DNA from: Bryocella elongata
GTDB lineage: Bacteria; Acidobacteriota; Terriglobia; Terriglobales; Acidobacteriaceae
Direction: 5' to 3'
Length of the DNA: 64,000 bases
Assembly (NCBI RefSeq): GCF_900108185.1
Contig: NZ_FNVA01000005.1
Span: 62,001-126,000 of the forward strand
The stretch's first letter is position 1. Each line of letters begins with the position of its first letter. Made by a program: the position numbers and the translations under genes. The notes below the pieces were generated by a model that worked only from the letters and a program-made list of their open reading frames with translations, searched no databases and was not told where the DNA came from. Positions 53,670 through 62,092 of this stretch are shown here, one piece after another.

Positions 53670-54278
53670 CTACGGCGCGGAGGCCGCGATCTCGGAACCC
53701 TGCGTCTGCACCTTGCGCATCGTGATCCACGCATACTGTGCGGCTGACATCGGTGCCAGCACAGCGATGAAGCGCAACAGCAGCCACACCGCGCGTTCCA
53801 GCCCTGGAATGTGCACCACCTGCCCCGTCATGATCGTCAGCACAACTACGATCTGCACCGCGGTGTTCCACTTGCCCAGCCAGCTCGGTGGGAAGTCGCG
53901 CAGCACGTTCGTCACATAGAGCAGTGTGCAGATCAGCAGGATGCCGAGATCACGGCTGAAGACCAGCACGGTGACGTAGCGTGGGATCAGGCCCACGTGC
54001 GTCAGCACCATGAAGAGTGTGCTCAGCAGCAGCTTGTCGGCGATGGGATCGAGGTACTGTCCCAGACGCGTCGCCTGGCCCAGCCGGCGCGCTGCGATGC
54101 CATCGAAGGCATCGCTGGTGCCAGCGATCCAGAGCAGCAGGAACGCCATCTTCCAGTGGTTATCGAGAATCTCGATCACCAGAAATGGAAGTGCAAAGAG
54201 CCTGACCATCGTGAGAAGGTTGGGTGTCGCACGGACTTGTCGAAAGACGGTCAAGAGAAGCAGTGAGCGAACCCGCAC
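53670..54278 (-). CDS. CDP-alcohol phosphatidyltransferase (PgsA-like)
   Basis: The 202-residue membrane protein has the complete CDP-alcohol phosphotransferase motif: Asp56-x2-Asp59-Gly60-x2-Ala63-Arg64-x8-Gly73-x3-Asp77-x3-Asp81. PgsA makes phosphatidylglycerophosphate from CDP-diacylglycerol and glycerol-3-phosphate; a cardiolipin synthase of the same fold is an alternative. Five or six membrane helices are visible. The GTG start lacks a clear ribosome binding site, and a start about nine codons later at a TTG is possible. Confidence 0.88.
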   Translation of the reverse strand: MRVRSLLLLTVFRQVRATPNLLTMVRLFALPFLVIEILDNHWKMAFLLLWIAGTSDAFDGIAARRLGQATRLGQYLDPIADKLLLSTLFMVLTHVGLIPRYVTVLVFSRDLGILLICTLLYVTNVLRDFPPSWLGKWNTAVQIVVVLTIMTGQVVHIPGLERAVWLLLRFIAVLAPMSAAQYAWITMRKVQTQGSEIAASAP

Positions 54279-54417
54279 GCCGCCGGCTTCGCCGGCAGTG
54301 CTTCACGTTGGCTATGCTCGCCACCGCGCTTGGAGTCCGTCTTCAGAGGATAAGGCAGTTTGCCGCTGACTGCCGAACAAAGAAACGCGTTGACTTGCTG
54401 ATCGCTCGCACTTGGAC

Positions 54418-54915
54418 TCAGTCGAGATTCTTTTCAAAGACCTCAGACGTCTTCACGCGCGCATAGCCATCGCGTAGATAGAACTGGTGCGCTCGCTCAC
54501 GGGTGCTGCGCGACGTGACGCGTACTCCGCTGACGCCCTGCTCCCGCGCCCAGTCCTCGGCCGCGCGGCACAGCGCCCGTCCCGTCCCCTGGCTGCGCTG
54601 CGTCGCGCTCACCACCAGTCCGCCGATCAGTGCCGTATCGGGATACTGCAGATGGCGCATCATCGAGACTTCGATCCAGCCAACGACCTTCGCCGTGGAA
54701 CTCACCCCCTCGCAGGCCACGATGACGGCCTGGGCCGGGACCACGCCGGGGTTCGCCGCGGCGATGGCGTTCATTGCGGTCAGCCGGTCGATCCATGCCT
54801 GAATCTCGTCCGGAGTGCGCTCGTAGCCCAGATCGCCAGACAGTACGGCAACTTCAGCGGCATCCTCCAGCCGGATCGGCCGCAGGTGCAGGGAGGAGGC
54901 AGGGGAAGGGTCCAT
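54418..54915 (-). CDS. GNAT-family N-acetyltransferase
   Basis: The 165-residue protein has the GNAT fold: LRPIRLEDAAEVAVLSGDLGY, the acetyl-CoA loop QRSQGTGRALCRAAEDWARE (Q/RxxGxG/A) and a C-terminal FYLRDGYARVK. Its acceptor is unknown. The ATG at 54915 has no strong ribosome binding site. It is divergent from the iscR-type gene with about 190 bases between. Confidence 0.88.
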   Translation of the reverse strand: MDPSPASSLHLRPIRLEDAAEVAVLSGDLGYERTPDEIQAWIDRLTAMNAIAAANPGVVPAQAVIVACEGVSSTAKVVGWIEVSMMRHLQYPDTALIGGLVVSATQRSQGTGRALCRAAEDWAREQGVSGVRVTSRSTRERAHQFYLRDGYARVKTSEVFEKNLD

Positions 54916-55012
54916 CTGTTTATCGTAGCTGGCTATCGTAGCGGGGCAAGCACCGGTTGCCGGGCGATCTACCCAGCCGGAATCACCGGGGACGCGCCCC
55001 GAAGCCCAACTC

Positions 55013-55056
55013 AGACCGAAACGGTCTTGCTTCCCGGCGAGCCCCGGTCGTACACT
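55013..55056 (+). promoter_or_regulatory. iscR promoter with overlapping inverted repeat
   Basis: TTGCTT (55027-55032) and TACACT (55051-55056) are spaced by 18 bases. AGACCG-AAA-CGGTCT (55013-55027) overlaps the minus-35 by one base, so a bound protein would block the polymerase. The site does not match the type 1 IscR consensus I recall. Confidence 0.5.
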
Positions 55057-55107
55057 AAGTACGGCAGAATCGGCGCAATCCCTGCGCACGAGGCGTCCCA
55101 ACCCCCC

Positions 55108-55578
55108 ATGCTGCGACTGACCAAAAAAGCGGATTACGGGCTGATGGCCCTGAAGTACCTGGCAGAGCAGAGTCTCGTGTCCGGCTCGGCCGTCGTTGCG
55201 CAGTCTGCCAAGGACGTAGCCGAGGCGTATCACATTCCGCCGCAGCTCCTCGCCAAGATCCTCCAGACGCTGGCTCGCGCCGGCATTCTGGTGTCGCACG
55301 CAGGTGCAAACGGCGGCTATGCGCTGGCCCGTCCGGCATCGGACATCAGCGCCTTCGAGGTCATCCGCGCCATCGATGGCCCGTTGTTTATTACAAGCTG
55401 CATCACGATCCACGGAACCTGCGACCTCGCAGGCCACTGCACCATCAAAGAACCATTGCGGAAGGTCAACGACTCCATCACCGAGCTGCTCTCAGGCATT
55501 CACATCTCGGATCTGGTCGAGCCTTCTGAGGCTGTTGCGTCGGCTATCGGTGGCGGCCTCGTAAGCATCGCTCTCTAA
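55108..55578 (+). CDS. iscR: Rrf2-family Fe-S regulator (IscR-like)
   Basis: The 156-residue protein has the Rrf2 winged helix (LTKKADYGLMALKYLAEQ, IPPQLLAKILQTLARAGIL, GANGGYALAR) and three cysteines at 98, 105 and 111 in the region that holds the [2Fe-2S] cluster of IscR, with His110 adjacent. The first gap is one residue longer than in Escherichia coli IscR. It precedes the cysteine desulfurase gene by 75 bases, so it probably controls Fe-S assembly according to cluster supply. The ATG follows a C-rich stretch without a clear ribosome binding site. Confidence 0.88.
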   Translation: MLRLTKKADYGLMALKYLAEQSLVSGSAVVAQSAKDVAEAYHIPPQLLAKILQTLARAGILVSHAGANGGYALARPASDISAFEVIRAIDGPLFITSCITIHGTCDLAGHCTIKEPLRKVNDSITELLSGIHISDLVEPSEAVASAIGGGLVSIAL

Positions 55579-55653
55579 GCACTTCTCCGCGGGCGGAAAC
55601 GCTCCGCCCCTCGAATTTCGTATCTAGCACCTTTGCATCTGGAGCAAACGACC

Positions 55654-56925
55654 ATGGCTGAAACACTCGGAATGAACATCACGCAGAGCAAGGAGCCGCT
55701 CCCGGCTGGCGTAACCCTGCCCATCTACATGGACAACCACGCGACCACGCCGCTCGATCCGCGCGTGCTCGAAGCCATGATGCCGTACCTCACGGGCATC
55801 TTCGGCAACGCCGCCAGCCGCAACCACAGCTTCGGTTGGGAAGCGGAGCGCGCCACCGACAAGGCCCGCGAGCAGGTCGCGAAGATCATCGGCGCCTCCG
55901 CCAAGGAGATCATCTTCACCTCCGGCGCCACCGAGTCCAACAACCTCGCCATCAAGGGCATCGCGGAGATGTACCGCGAGCGCGGCAACCACATCATCAC
56001 CCAGGTCACCGAGCACAAGGCTGTCCTCGATACCTGCAAGAAGCTCGAGAAGCAGGGCTACCGCGTCACCTACCTGCCCGTGCAGGCTGACGGCCTCATC
56101 GACATCGAAGACCTGAAGCGCGCCATGGACGACCAGACGATTCTTGTCTCGATCATGTACGCGAACAACGAGATTGGCGTTGTCCAGCCTATCCGCGAGA
56201 TCGGCAAGCTCTGCCATGAGAAGGGCGTGCTCTTCCACACCGATGCCGTGCAGGCCGTCGGCAAGATCCCGGTCAACGTCATCGACGACAACATCGATGT
56301 GCTCTCGCTCAGCGGCCACAAGATCTACGGCCCCAAAGGTGTGGGCGCGCTGTATGTTCGCCGCCGCAACCCGCGCGTGCAGATCGCCGAGCAGATCAAC
56401 GGTGGCGGCCACGAGCGCGGTATGCGTTCCGGCACCCTCAACGTCCCCGGCATCGTCGGCCTCGGCGCTGCAGTCGAGATCTGCCAGAACGAGATGGCTG
56501 CAGAGGCTGTGCGTGAGGTCGAGCTGCGCGACTACCTCCGCGCCAAGCTCGAGGCCGCTCTCGATTACACCCAGGTCAACGGCAACATGGACCACCACCT
56601 GCCCGGCAACCTGAACATCAGCTTCATCTATGTGGAAGGCGAGAGCCTGCTGATGGGCATCAACGACATCGCGGTCTCCTCGGGTTCGGCCTGCACCTCG
56701 GCCACACTGGAGCCCTCGTACGTGCTCAAGTCCCTCGGCCTGGGCGATGATGTCGCGCACAGCTCCATCCGCTTCGGCATCGGCCGCTTCAACACGAAGG
56801 AAGAGGTCGACTACGTGGCGGACAAGATCATCTCCGTCGTTCAGCACCTCCGTGAGCTCTCGCCCCTCTACGAGATGGTCAAGGAAGGCATCGACCTGAC
56901 CAAGATCGAGTGGGCTGCTCACTAG
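55654..56925 (+). CDS. iscS: Cysteine desulfurase, IscS-like
   Basis: The 423-residue protein is a class V PLP enzyme with [27 protein letters not shown], the PLP lysine in [16 protein letters not shown] and the mobile catalytic cysteine loop [14 protein letters not shown], as in IscS (group I). It delivers sulfur from cysteine to Fe-S scaffold and other acceptors. It lies behind the Rrf2 regulator; no iscU, iscA or hsc genes follow, so the operon is short. GGAG precedes the ATG at about ten bases. A terminator follows. Confidence 0.95.
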   Translation: MAETLGMNITQSKEPLPAGVTLPIYMDNHATTPLDPRVLEAMMPYLTGIFGNAASRNHSFGWEAERATDKAREQVAKIIGASAKEIIFTSGATESNNLAIKGIAEMYRERGNHIITQVTEHKAVLDTCKKLEKQGYRVTYLPVQADGLIDIEDLKRAMDDQTILVSIMYANNEIGVVQPIREIGKLCHEKGVLFHTDAVQAVGKIPVNVIDDNIDVLSLSGHKIYGPKGVGALYVRRRNPRVQIAEQINGGGHERGMRSGTLNVPGIVGLGAAVEICQNEMAAEAVREVELRDYLRAKLEAALDYTQVNGNMDHHLPGNLNISFIYVEGESLLMGINDIAVSSGSACTSATLEPSYVLKSLGLGDDVAHSSIRFGIGRFNTKEEVDYVADKIISVVQHLRELSPLYEMVKEGIDLTKIEWAAH

Positions 56926-56948
56926 GAGACTGAACCACCTCCGGACTC

Positions 56949-56977
56949 AGGGCGAGCCGTGTGCTCGCCCTGCTTTA
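56949..56977 (+). terminator. iscS terminator
   Basis: CAGGGCGAG and CTCGCCCTG form a 9-bp stem with a six-base loop, followed by CTTTATTG. Confidence 0.75.
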
Positions 56978-57015
56978 TTGATTGCAAGAAGCGCGTTCGG
57001 TAGTAAGGTGTTCGT

Positions 57016-57684
57016 GTGAGACAAGAGGCGCAAAGGCGAAATCCGGAATTGTACGATGCCCCCGCATATAGCGTCGTTCAAGCGGCGCACTATGTCGGTT
57101 TGCCGACTGCGACCCTCCGCGATTGGGTCGGTCCTCGCGGCCTCATCATGACCCCGAAGCCTAAAAACCTCTCCTTCAATAATCTCGCGGAGGCGCATGT
57201 CTTGCGCGCTATGCGTCGCCACCACAAACTCCCTATGCAGGGGATTCGCAAGGCGCTAGAGCAACTAGCGCTCATTCACGGTACCCCTCATCCACTGCTT
57301 GATGAGTCGTTCCGTACCGATGGCGTTAGCCTCTGTATCGAAGAAGAGGGGCGCGTGGTGAATTTGACCCGGAAGCTGCAAACAGAGATGCGAGAGTTTG
57401 TTGACCTGTACTGCGATCGCATTCAGCGCCAAGATGGTCAAGCGGCGAAGCTGTATCCATTTATCAAGAACGAATCTGCCGACGCACCTCGTCACATCAG
57501 CATCAGCCCCGTGATTGCATTCGGTCGGCCGGTGCTTGCCGACACAGGTATCTCAACCGCCGTGATTGCGGGTAGATTTATGGCTGACGACTCGATTACG
57601 GATTTGGCTCAAGAGTATGCAGTGGAGATAGGCGCGCTTGAGGATGCCATTCGATGGGAGATGCTCAAGGGCAAGGCTGCATAG
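57016..57684 (+). CDS. DUF433 antitoxin with MerR-like N-terminus
   Basis: The 222-residue protein has an N-terminal helix-turn-helix (YSVVQAAHYVGLPTATLRDW, MerR-like) and a C-terminal DUF433 domain (HISISPVIAFGRPVLADTGISTAVIAGRFMADDSITDLAQEY in pieces). DUF433 proteins are antitoxins paired with PIN-like DUF5615 toxins. The GTG start has AAGG upstream. The toxin gene starts 31 bases before its stop. Codon use is clearly less GC-rich than in iscS or the LOG gene, which suggests horizontal transfer. Confidence 0.85.
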   Translation: MRQEAQRRNPELYDAPAYSVVQAAHYVGLPTATLRDWVGPRGLIMTPKPKNLSFNNLAEAHVLRAMRRHHKLPMQGIRKALEQLALIHGTPHPLLDESFRTDGVSLCIEEEGRVVNLTRKLQTEMREFVDLYCDRIQRQDGQAAKLYPFIKNESADAPRHISISPVIAFGRPVLADTGISTAVIAGRFMADDSITDLAQEYAVEIGALEDAIRWEMLKGKAA

Positions 57685-58085
57685 AGCAGATCGTCTTCTT
57701 TCTAGATGAAAATCACTGCGGGAATAAACACCTTCACGCTGTGTTTCAGGAATTGAAGATTGATTACGAAAAGCACACCGACCACTTTCCTCGCGGAATC
57801 GAGGATACGGTGTGGCTTCCAATCGTTGCCAAGCACGGATGGATCGTCCTCACGGCGGATGCGCGCATCCGCCTGAATGCGCTAGAACGGCAAGCGATTA
57901 AGCGCAATAAGCTGAGGTTCTTCTACTTTTCGCGGAACGACTTCGGCGGAGCCGAAATGGGCACCATCCTCAGAAGGGCGCTTCCTAGGATGGTAGAACT
58001 TAGCCAGACGCAAGCTCCCCCATTCGCAGCTTCCATCTCCAGGAACAGCGACGTCACTCTACGCGACACTTCAGAAGATCTGTAG
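57654..58085 (+). CDS. PIN-like toxin (DUF5615-type)
   Basis: The 143-residue protein has a PIN-like acidic site: Asp-Glu in VFFLDENHCGN near residue 18, then GIEDTVWLPIVAKHGWIVLTADAR with acidic residues in the order expected for the Mut7-C/PIN-like family. Such toxins are predicted ribonucleases. The start ATG 57654 lies inside the antitoxin gene, which couples translation. The C-terminal 25 residues look unstructured. A strong terminator follows, so the pair is a self-contained cassette. Confidence 0.8.
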   Translation: MGDAQGQGCIEQIVFFLDENHCGNKHLHAVFQELKIDYEKHTDHFPRGIEDTVWLPIVAKHGWIVLTADARIRLNALERQAIKRNKLRFFYFSRNDFGGAEMGTILRRALPRMVELSQTQAPPFAASISRNSDVTLRDTSEDL

Positions 58086-58152
58086 CGGTCGCATCCATCT
58101 TAGGACTGAACCAGCTATCCGCTCCCCCCAGATCGCATCTCAACTGCTGTGA

Positions 58153-58187
58153 CTACACCCTGCCCCTGCGGCAGGGTGTAGTCTTTT
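58153..58187 (+). terminator. Terminator after toxin-antitoxin cassette
   Basis: CTACACCCTGCC and GGCAGGGTGTAG pair perfectly (12 bp) around CCTGC, followed by TCTTTTT. Confidence 0.92.
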
Positions 58188-58216
58188 TCACTCAAGAGCG
58201 AGACAATAAACAGCCT

Positions 58217-59242
58217 ATGCCGAAGTCAGACAGCACCCACGAAGCCAACTCCCTCGTCGATCCCATGCCCGAGCACTTCGGCGATGACGCGGACCATCTG
58301 ACGCCGCTCGAGAACGCGCGCCTTGCCTACGAGAACAAGGACTTCATCGACTCGCCCGATGGCCGCATGCTGCGCATCATGGCCGAGTACTACGAGCCGC
58401 TCTCGCGTTTCCGCAAGGAGCGCATTCAGGACACCGTTGTCTTCTTCGGCTCGGCCCGGTTCCGTGCGATGGATGATGCCAGTCACGAGCTGGAGCTGCT
58501 GGAGAACAGCTACTCCGCCAAGGCCGCGCCCGAAGATCAGCAGCCCTCCCGCGACATGGAGAACGAGACCAGCGAGGTGAAGCGCAACCTCGCCGAGGCT
58601 GCCGTGGAGATGGCGCGCTACTACGAGGACGCGCGCAAGCTTTCGCATCTGCTCACCGAATGGACCATGAAGCTGCCGGGCCGTCGCAGCCGCTTCGTCG
58701 TCTGCTCGGGCGGTGGTCCCGGCATCATGGAGGCCGCGAACCGTGGAGCCTATGAGGCTGGCGGCAAGACCATCGGCCTCAACATCAAGCTGCCGTTTGA
58801 GCAGATGCCGAACCCCTACATCACGCCTGCGCTCAACTTCAACTTCCACTACTTCTTCATGCGCAAGTACTGGTTCGCGTACATGGCGAAGGCGCTGGTG
58901 GTCTTTCCCGGCGGCTTCGGAACGCTGGATGAGATGTTCGAGATCCTTACGCTCGACCAGACCCACAAGCTCGCGAAGAAGATCACGATCGTCATCTACG
59001 GCTCGAGCTACTGGAAGAACGTGATCAACCTCGAACTGCTCGCGGAGAAAGGCGCCATTGCGATCAAGGATCTCGACCTCTTCCAGTGGGCCGACACGCC
59101 CGAGGATGCCTTCCGCATCCTCAAGGATGGCCTCACGCGCAACCATCTCTCGGAACCCACCGCCGGTGACGCACAGGTGCCCGACACTCCCGACGCCAAC
59201 ATCCAGGCGTTGCTGGGGCCGGACATCGCCAAGACGCTATAG
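58217..59242 (+). CDS. LOG-family protein (nucleotide 5'-monophosphate phosphoribohydrolase type)
   Basis: The 341-residue protein has the lysine-decarboxylase-like Rossmann fold of the LOG family: VVFFGSARF, the CSGGGPGIMEAANRGAYEAGG block and the catalytic PGGFGTLDEMFE. Enzymes with this motif cleave ribose-5-phosphate from nucleotide monophosphates; cytokinin activation is the plant role. The N-terminal 70 residues and the acidic insert around residues 95-125 make it longer than small LOG proteins (about 190). Confidence 0.9.
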   Translation: MPKSDSTHEANSLVDPMPEHFGDDADHLTPLENARLAYENKDFIDSPDGRMLRIMAEYYEPLSRFRKERIQDTVVFFGSARFRAMDDASHELELLENSYSAKAAPEDQQPSRDMENETSEVKRNLAEAAVEMARYYEDARKLSHLLTEWTMKLPGRRSRFVVCSGGGPGIMEAANRGAYEAGGKTIGLNIKLPFEQMPNPYITPALNFNFHYFFMRKYWFAYMAKALVVFPGGFGTLDEMFEILTLDQTHKLAKKITIVIYGSSYWKNVINLELLAEKGAIAIKDLDLFQWADTPEDAFRILKDGLTRNHLSEPTAGDAQVPDTPDANIQALLGPDIAKTL

Positions 59243-59275
59243 CTGCTGTAGCGAGAGATTGAGGCCGCATTGGCG

Positions 59276-59776
59276 ATGAGTGTCATCGATCATCTGCTGC
59301 ACGAATCGCCCGTGGGCACGCTGTTGCTGGTCAAGAGCGATGGCGTACTCAGCGGCCTCTATCTTGAGCAGCACCGCCATCCGCCGAAAGAGCCCATCGG
59401 GCCGCGGGTGCTGCATGGCTTCGAAGAGGTCACGCGGCAGCTCGACGAGTACTTTGTCCGGCAACGCACGGAGTTCGATCTTCCGCTCGCACCGAAGGGA
59501 ACACCCTTCCAGCTCAGCGTCTGGAAGATGCTGCAGAGCGTTCCCTACGGCGAGACCTGGAGTTACTTGCAGCTCGCGCAGGCGCTCAACATGCCGACGG
59601 GAACGCGGGCGGTGGGCGCCGCCAATGGCCGCAATCCGATCTCGATCATCGTTCCATGCCATCGCGTCATCGGCGCGGATGGAAGCCTCACCGGATACGG
59701 TGGCGGCCTTGAACGTAAGCAGTATCTGCTCAATCTTGAAGGCGCGTTGCTGCGTCCACCTCGGCTCGCGTTCTAG
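59276..59776 (+). CDS. ogt: Methylated-DNA--protein-cysteine methyltransferase (Ogt type)
   Basis: The 166-residue protein has the alkyl-acceptor motif PCHR with Cys128 (IIVPCHRVIG), the preceding RAVGAANGRNP block and FQLSVWKMLQSVPYGETWSY. It transfers the methyl group from O6-methylguanine to its own cysteine. ATG 59276 is preferred to a TTG two codons upstream. Its TAG stop shares the CTAG tetramer with the stop of the convergent GH13-like gene. Confidence 0.95.
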   Translation: MSVIDHLLHESPVGTLLLVKSDGVLSGLYLEQHRHPPKEPIGPRVLHGFEEVTRQLDEYFVRQRTEFDLPLAPKGTPFQLSVWKMLQSVPYGETWSYLQLAQALNMPTGTRAVGAANGRNPISIIVPCHRVIGADGSLTGYGGGLERKQYLLNLEGALLRPPRLAF

Positions 59777-61422
59777 TGATACAACTCGCCGAAGTACACC
59801 GCGTGCGGTGGCATCGAGATATTTTCTACGCTCTCGAACAGCGCATCCGGCGAAGAGATGATCCTGCGCATCGCGTAGTAGCGGATGTGCAGTGGCTTCA
59901 GATCGTCGGTGATGGAGAGCGTCAGCGGCGTGTCGCCGAGGTTGCACACGACGACGACGGGTAAAGCACCCACCGCGCCCGCGGGGGGCAACCGCACCCA
60001 CACCAGCGCATTCTGCGCATCATGGTCGAAGATCTTCAGCGTGCCCGCGCGTAGCCCCGGATACCCACGGTGCAGCGCGATGAGCTTCTCGTAGAACTTC
60101 AGCAGCGAATGGGGATCGTGCTCTTCGACCGCCGCACTGCGCGTCGCGTCGACACTGGCTGCAATGTAAGGATCGCGCACGGTCGACGATGGAGCCGACC
60201 TCGAACTCGCCGCGGTCCCAGTGTTCATGCTGCTGAAGCCGCGCTGCGCATTGGGATCGAACGGCGCAGGTCCGGTGGGCTTGCGCGGCGGAGGCACGTA
60301 AGGAACGTACCCGCCGTACTGGTTCGGATCATAGGCAGGCTTCGGTGGCTCGGGCGCGGGATGAGCCGCAGCCTCCCTGGCAGCCTCTTCCGCGCGCTGG
60401 TCTTCGGGCTTCCAGCTCGCAGGCGTGATGTTGGTCGGCGTCCACTGCATGCGCACGTCCAAGTCTGTGCTCTCGATGCCTAGCTCCTGCCCGTAGAGCA
60501 GCGAAACGGCGCTCGACTGCGAGGTCAGCAGCATCGCTGCAATCGTGGCGTTCAGTCCCAGCGAGCGGTCCGCATCGTGTGTGGCAGATGCCGGAGCGAA
60601 CACCATCGCCGAACGCGCTGTGTCGTCGGAGAAGAGCATCGGCGCCGGCGGGCTGGTCACCTCCTGCGCCGCCAGAAGCGACTGCCGCAGGGACGTTGCC
60701 AGGGCTGACGGCGAGTTGTCCTTGCGTGCCACCGAGTCGATGTCCACGGAGAGCAGGTCAGCGCCAGCGCCCCGTTCGCCAGCACCCCGTTGTCCGGCGC
60801 TACGCTGGCCGCGCAGCTGCGCAGCCACGGCGCTGCTCACCGACGCCAGCACCACACGTTCGCCCGGGTAACTCTTCGCAGCACTGCGAAGGCCCGCGAT
60901 CGTGGACGCTACCTGAGCAGGATTGGCGTTGTCGGTGTCGGCCTCAAGTTCGATCCCCGCAGCTCCGCGCGCAAGCCAGGAGCGGCCATCGGCCACCGGG
61001 TTCGCTGCGGGATCGTTGCGTACGCCCACGATGACGCGGATGCGGCTCTGGCTCGCCGCGCTCAGCAGCGTATCGAGGCCTTCAGAGTCGTTGCGGTCGA
61101 ACGGCGGCAGCAGCACAATCGCATCGACGCCCAGCGAGCGTATGTAGCTCATGCGCTCGGCGATGCCCTTCAGGTCACCCACGCCGTCGCCGGACGAGTC
61201 CTGAAAGCTGGTGGGCTGAATGCGATAGAACACCGCGCTGCGCCACCACGACTCGGCATTCATGCCCGAGCCGGCCCAGTTACGGTGCGCCAGCGTCTGC
61301 GCGCTCGACGCTGGAACGCAGCTCGCGGCACAGCTCAGTCCAAGTGCCAGCGCGGCCAGTGGCCGTGTCAGCGTCAACCAGTTCAGTCGGGCCGGCAATT
61401 CACGCCGGAAGAAGATCGGCAT
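59773..61422 (-). CDS. Secreted GH13-like protein with degenerate active site
   Basis: The product of about 549 residues has a signal peptide (RPLAALALGLSCAASCVPASS) and a clear GH13 start: WWRSAVFYRIQPTSFQDSSG, then GVGDLKGIAERMSYIRSLGVDAIVLLPPF in two parts. At the nucleophile site, where active enzymes have GFRxD, the sequence reads GAAGIELEADTDN, and the NHD transition-state motif is not found. A Pro-rich insert (about residues 370-430) breaks the barrel region. A C-terminal beta domain remains. It is therefore probably a non-catalytic binding or scaffold protein. The start overlaps the 3' end of the upstream gene. Confidence 0.78.
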   Translation of the reverse strand: MPIFFRRELPARLNWLTLTRPLAALALGLSCAASCVPASSAQTLAHRNWAGSGMNAESWWRSAVFYRIQPTSFQDSSGDGVGDLKGIAERMSYIRSLGVDAIVLLPPFDRNDSEGLDTLLSAASQSRIRVIVGVRNDPAANPVADGRSWLARGAAGIELEADTDNANPAQVASTIAGLRSAAKSYPGERVVLASVSSAVAAQLRGQRSAGQRGAGERGAGADLLSVDIDSVARKDNSPSALATSLRQSLLAAQEVTSPPAPMLFSDDTARSAMVFAPASATHDADRSLGLNATIAAMLLTSQSSAVSLLYGQELGIESTDLDVRMQWTPTNITPASWKPEDQRAEEAAREAAAHPAPEPPKPAYDPNQYGGYVPYVPPPRKPTGPAPFDPNAQRGFSSMNTGTAASSRSAPSSTVRDPYIAASVDATRSAAVEEHDPHSLLKFYEKLIALHRGYPGLRAGTLKIFDHDAQNALVWVRLPPAGAVGALPVVVVCNLGDTPLTLSITDDLKPLHIRYYAMRRIISSPDALFESVENISMPPHAVYFGELYH

Positions 61423-62092
61423 ACAGGAAGCCATCGCGTTCAATAATTTCGCCACGATGTACTTCGATGCTACGCGAGAGCATGGGGCCATCGGTCACGA
61501 AGGTGTGGAACTCGCCCCGCTCACCGCAGGGATCCACGCTGGCTGGAAGTTCGTGGAGCAGGTCCGCATCAAACACGCGGCCCGCGAAGGTCCTGGCATC
61601 CACGCCAGGGAACGCGCGCGGATCCACACAGGTTAGACGCGCGCCGAGCCCCGCCGCGATCATCTCCCGGGCCAGCTGGTCCGTGGGAAGCAGCCAGCAG
61701 GGGAAGATGGGCTCGAGACCCGTGGGCGCCAGCCGCTCGATCCGATAGGCGCGAATGTCCTCGAGGAAGAGATCGCCAAAGGCCATGCCTCCGATGCCTT
61801 CACGCACCGCGCGCTCGCAGGCTGCAGCCATCTGCGCTTCGTAGATCTCGTTCGAGCATGGCCAGGGCAGAGGGATCTTCCACAAAGGAAGTCCCGCTGC
61901 CTCGGCCTGCAGGTCAAGCAGCTCTTCGCGAAAGCCATGCATGGCCACGCGGTGGAAGTGATCGTTGATGGTGGTGAGCAGCCCAACGACCTCGTAGCGG
62001 GAAGCGAACTCCTCGCGTGATCGCAGCAGGTGCAGCGCCCACGCGCTGTCCTTGCCACCGGACCAGCTCAGCAGAATCTTCTTCAATGCCAC
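61400..62092 (-). CDS. Dph6-like ATP pyrophosphatase (adenine nucleotide alpha hydrolase family)
   Basis: The 230-residue protein has the PP-loop SGGKDS (residues 11-16) and the family pattern GMAFGDLFLEDIR and GERGEFHTFVTDG of the diphthine-ammonia ligase-like domain. Bacteria have no diphthamide, so the amidated substrate is unknown. The GTG start follows directly on the stop of the upstream gene (TAAGTG), so translation is coupled. The 3' end overlaps the GH13-like gene start by about 23 bases. Confidence 0.88.
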   Translation of the reverse strand: MALKKILLSWSGGKDSAWALHLLRSREEFASRYEVVGLLTTINDHFHRVAMHGFREELLDLQAEAAGLPLWKIPLPWPCSNEIYEAQMAAACERAVREGIGGMAFGDLFLEDIRAYRIERLAPTGLEPIFPCWLLPTDQLAREMIAAGLGARLTCVDPRAFPGVDARTFAGRVFDADLLHELPASVDPCGERGEFHTFVTDGPMLSRSIEVHRGEIIERDGFLYADLLPA

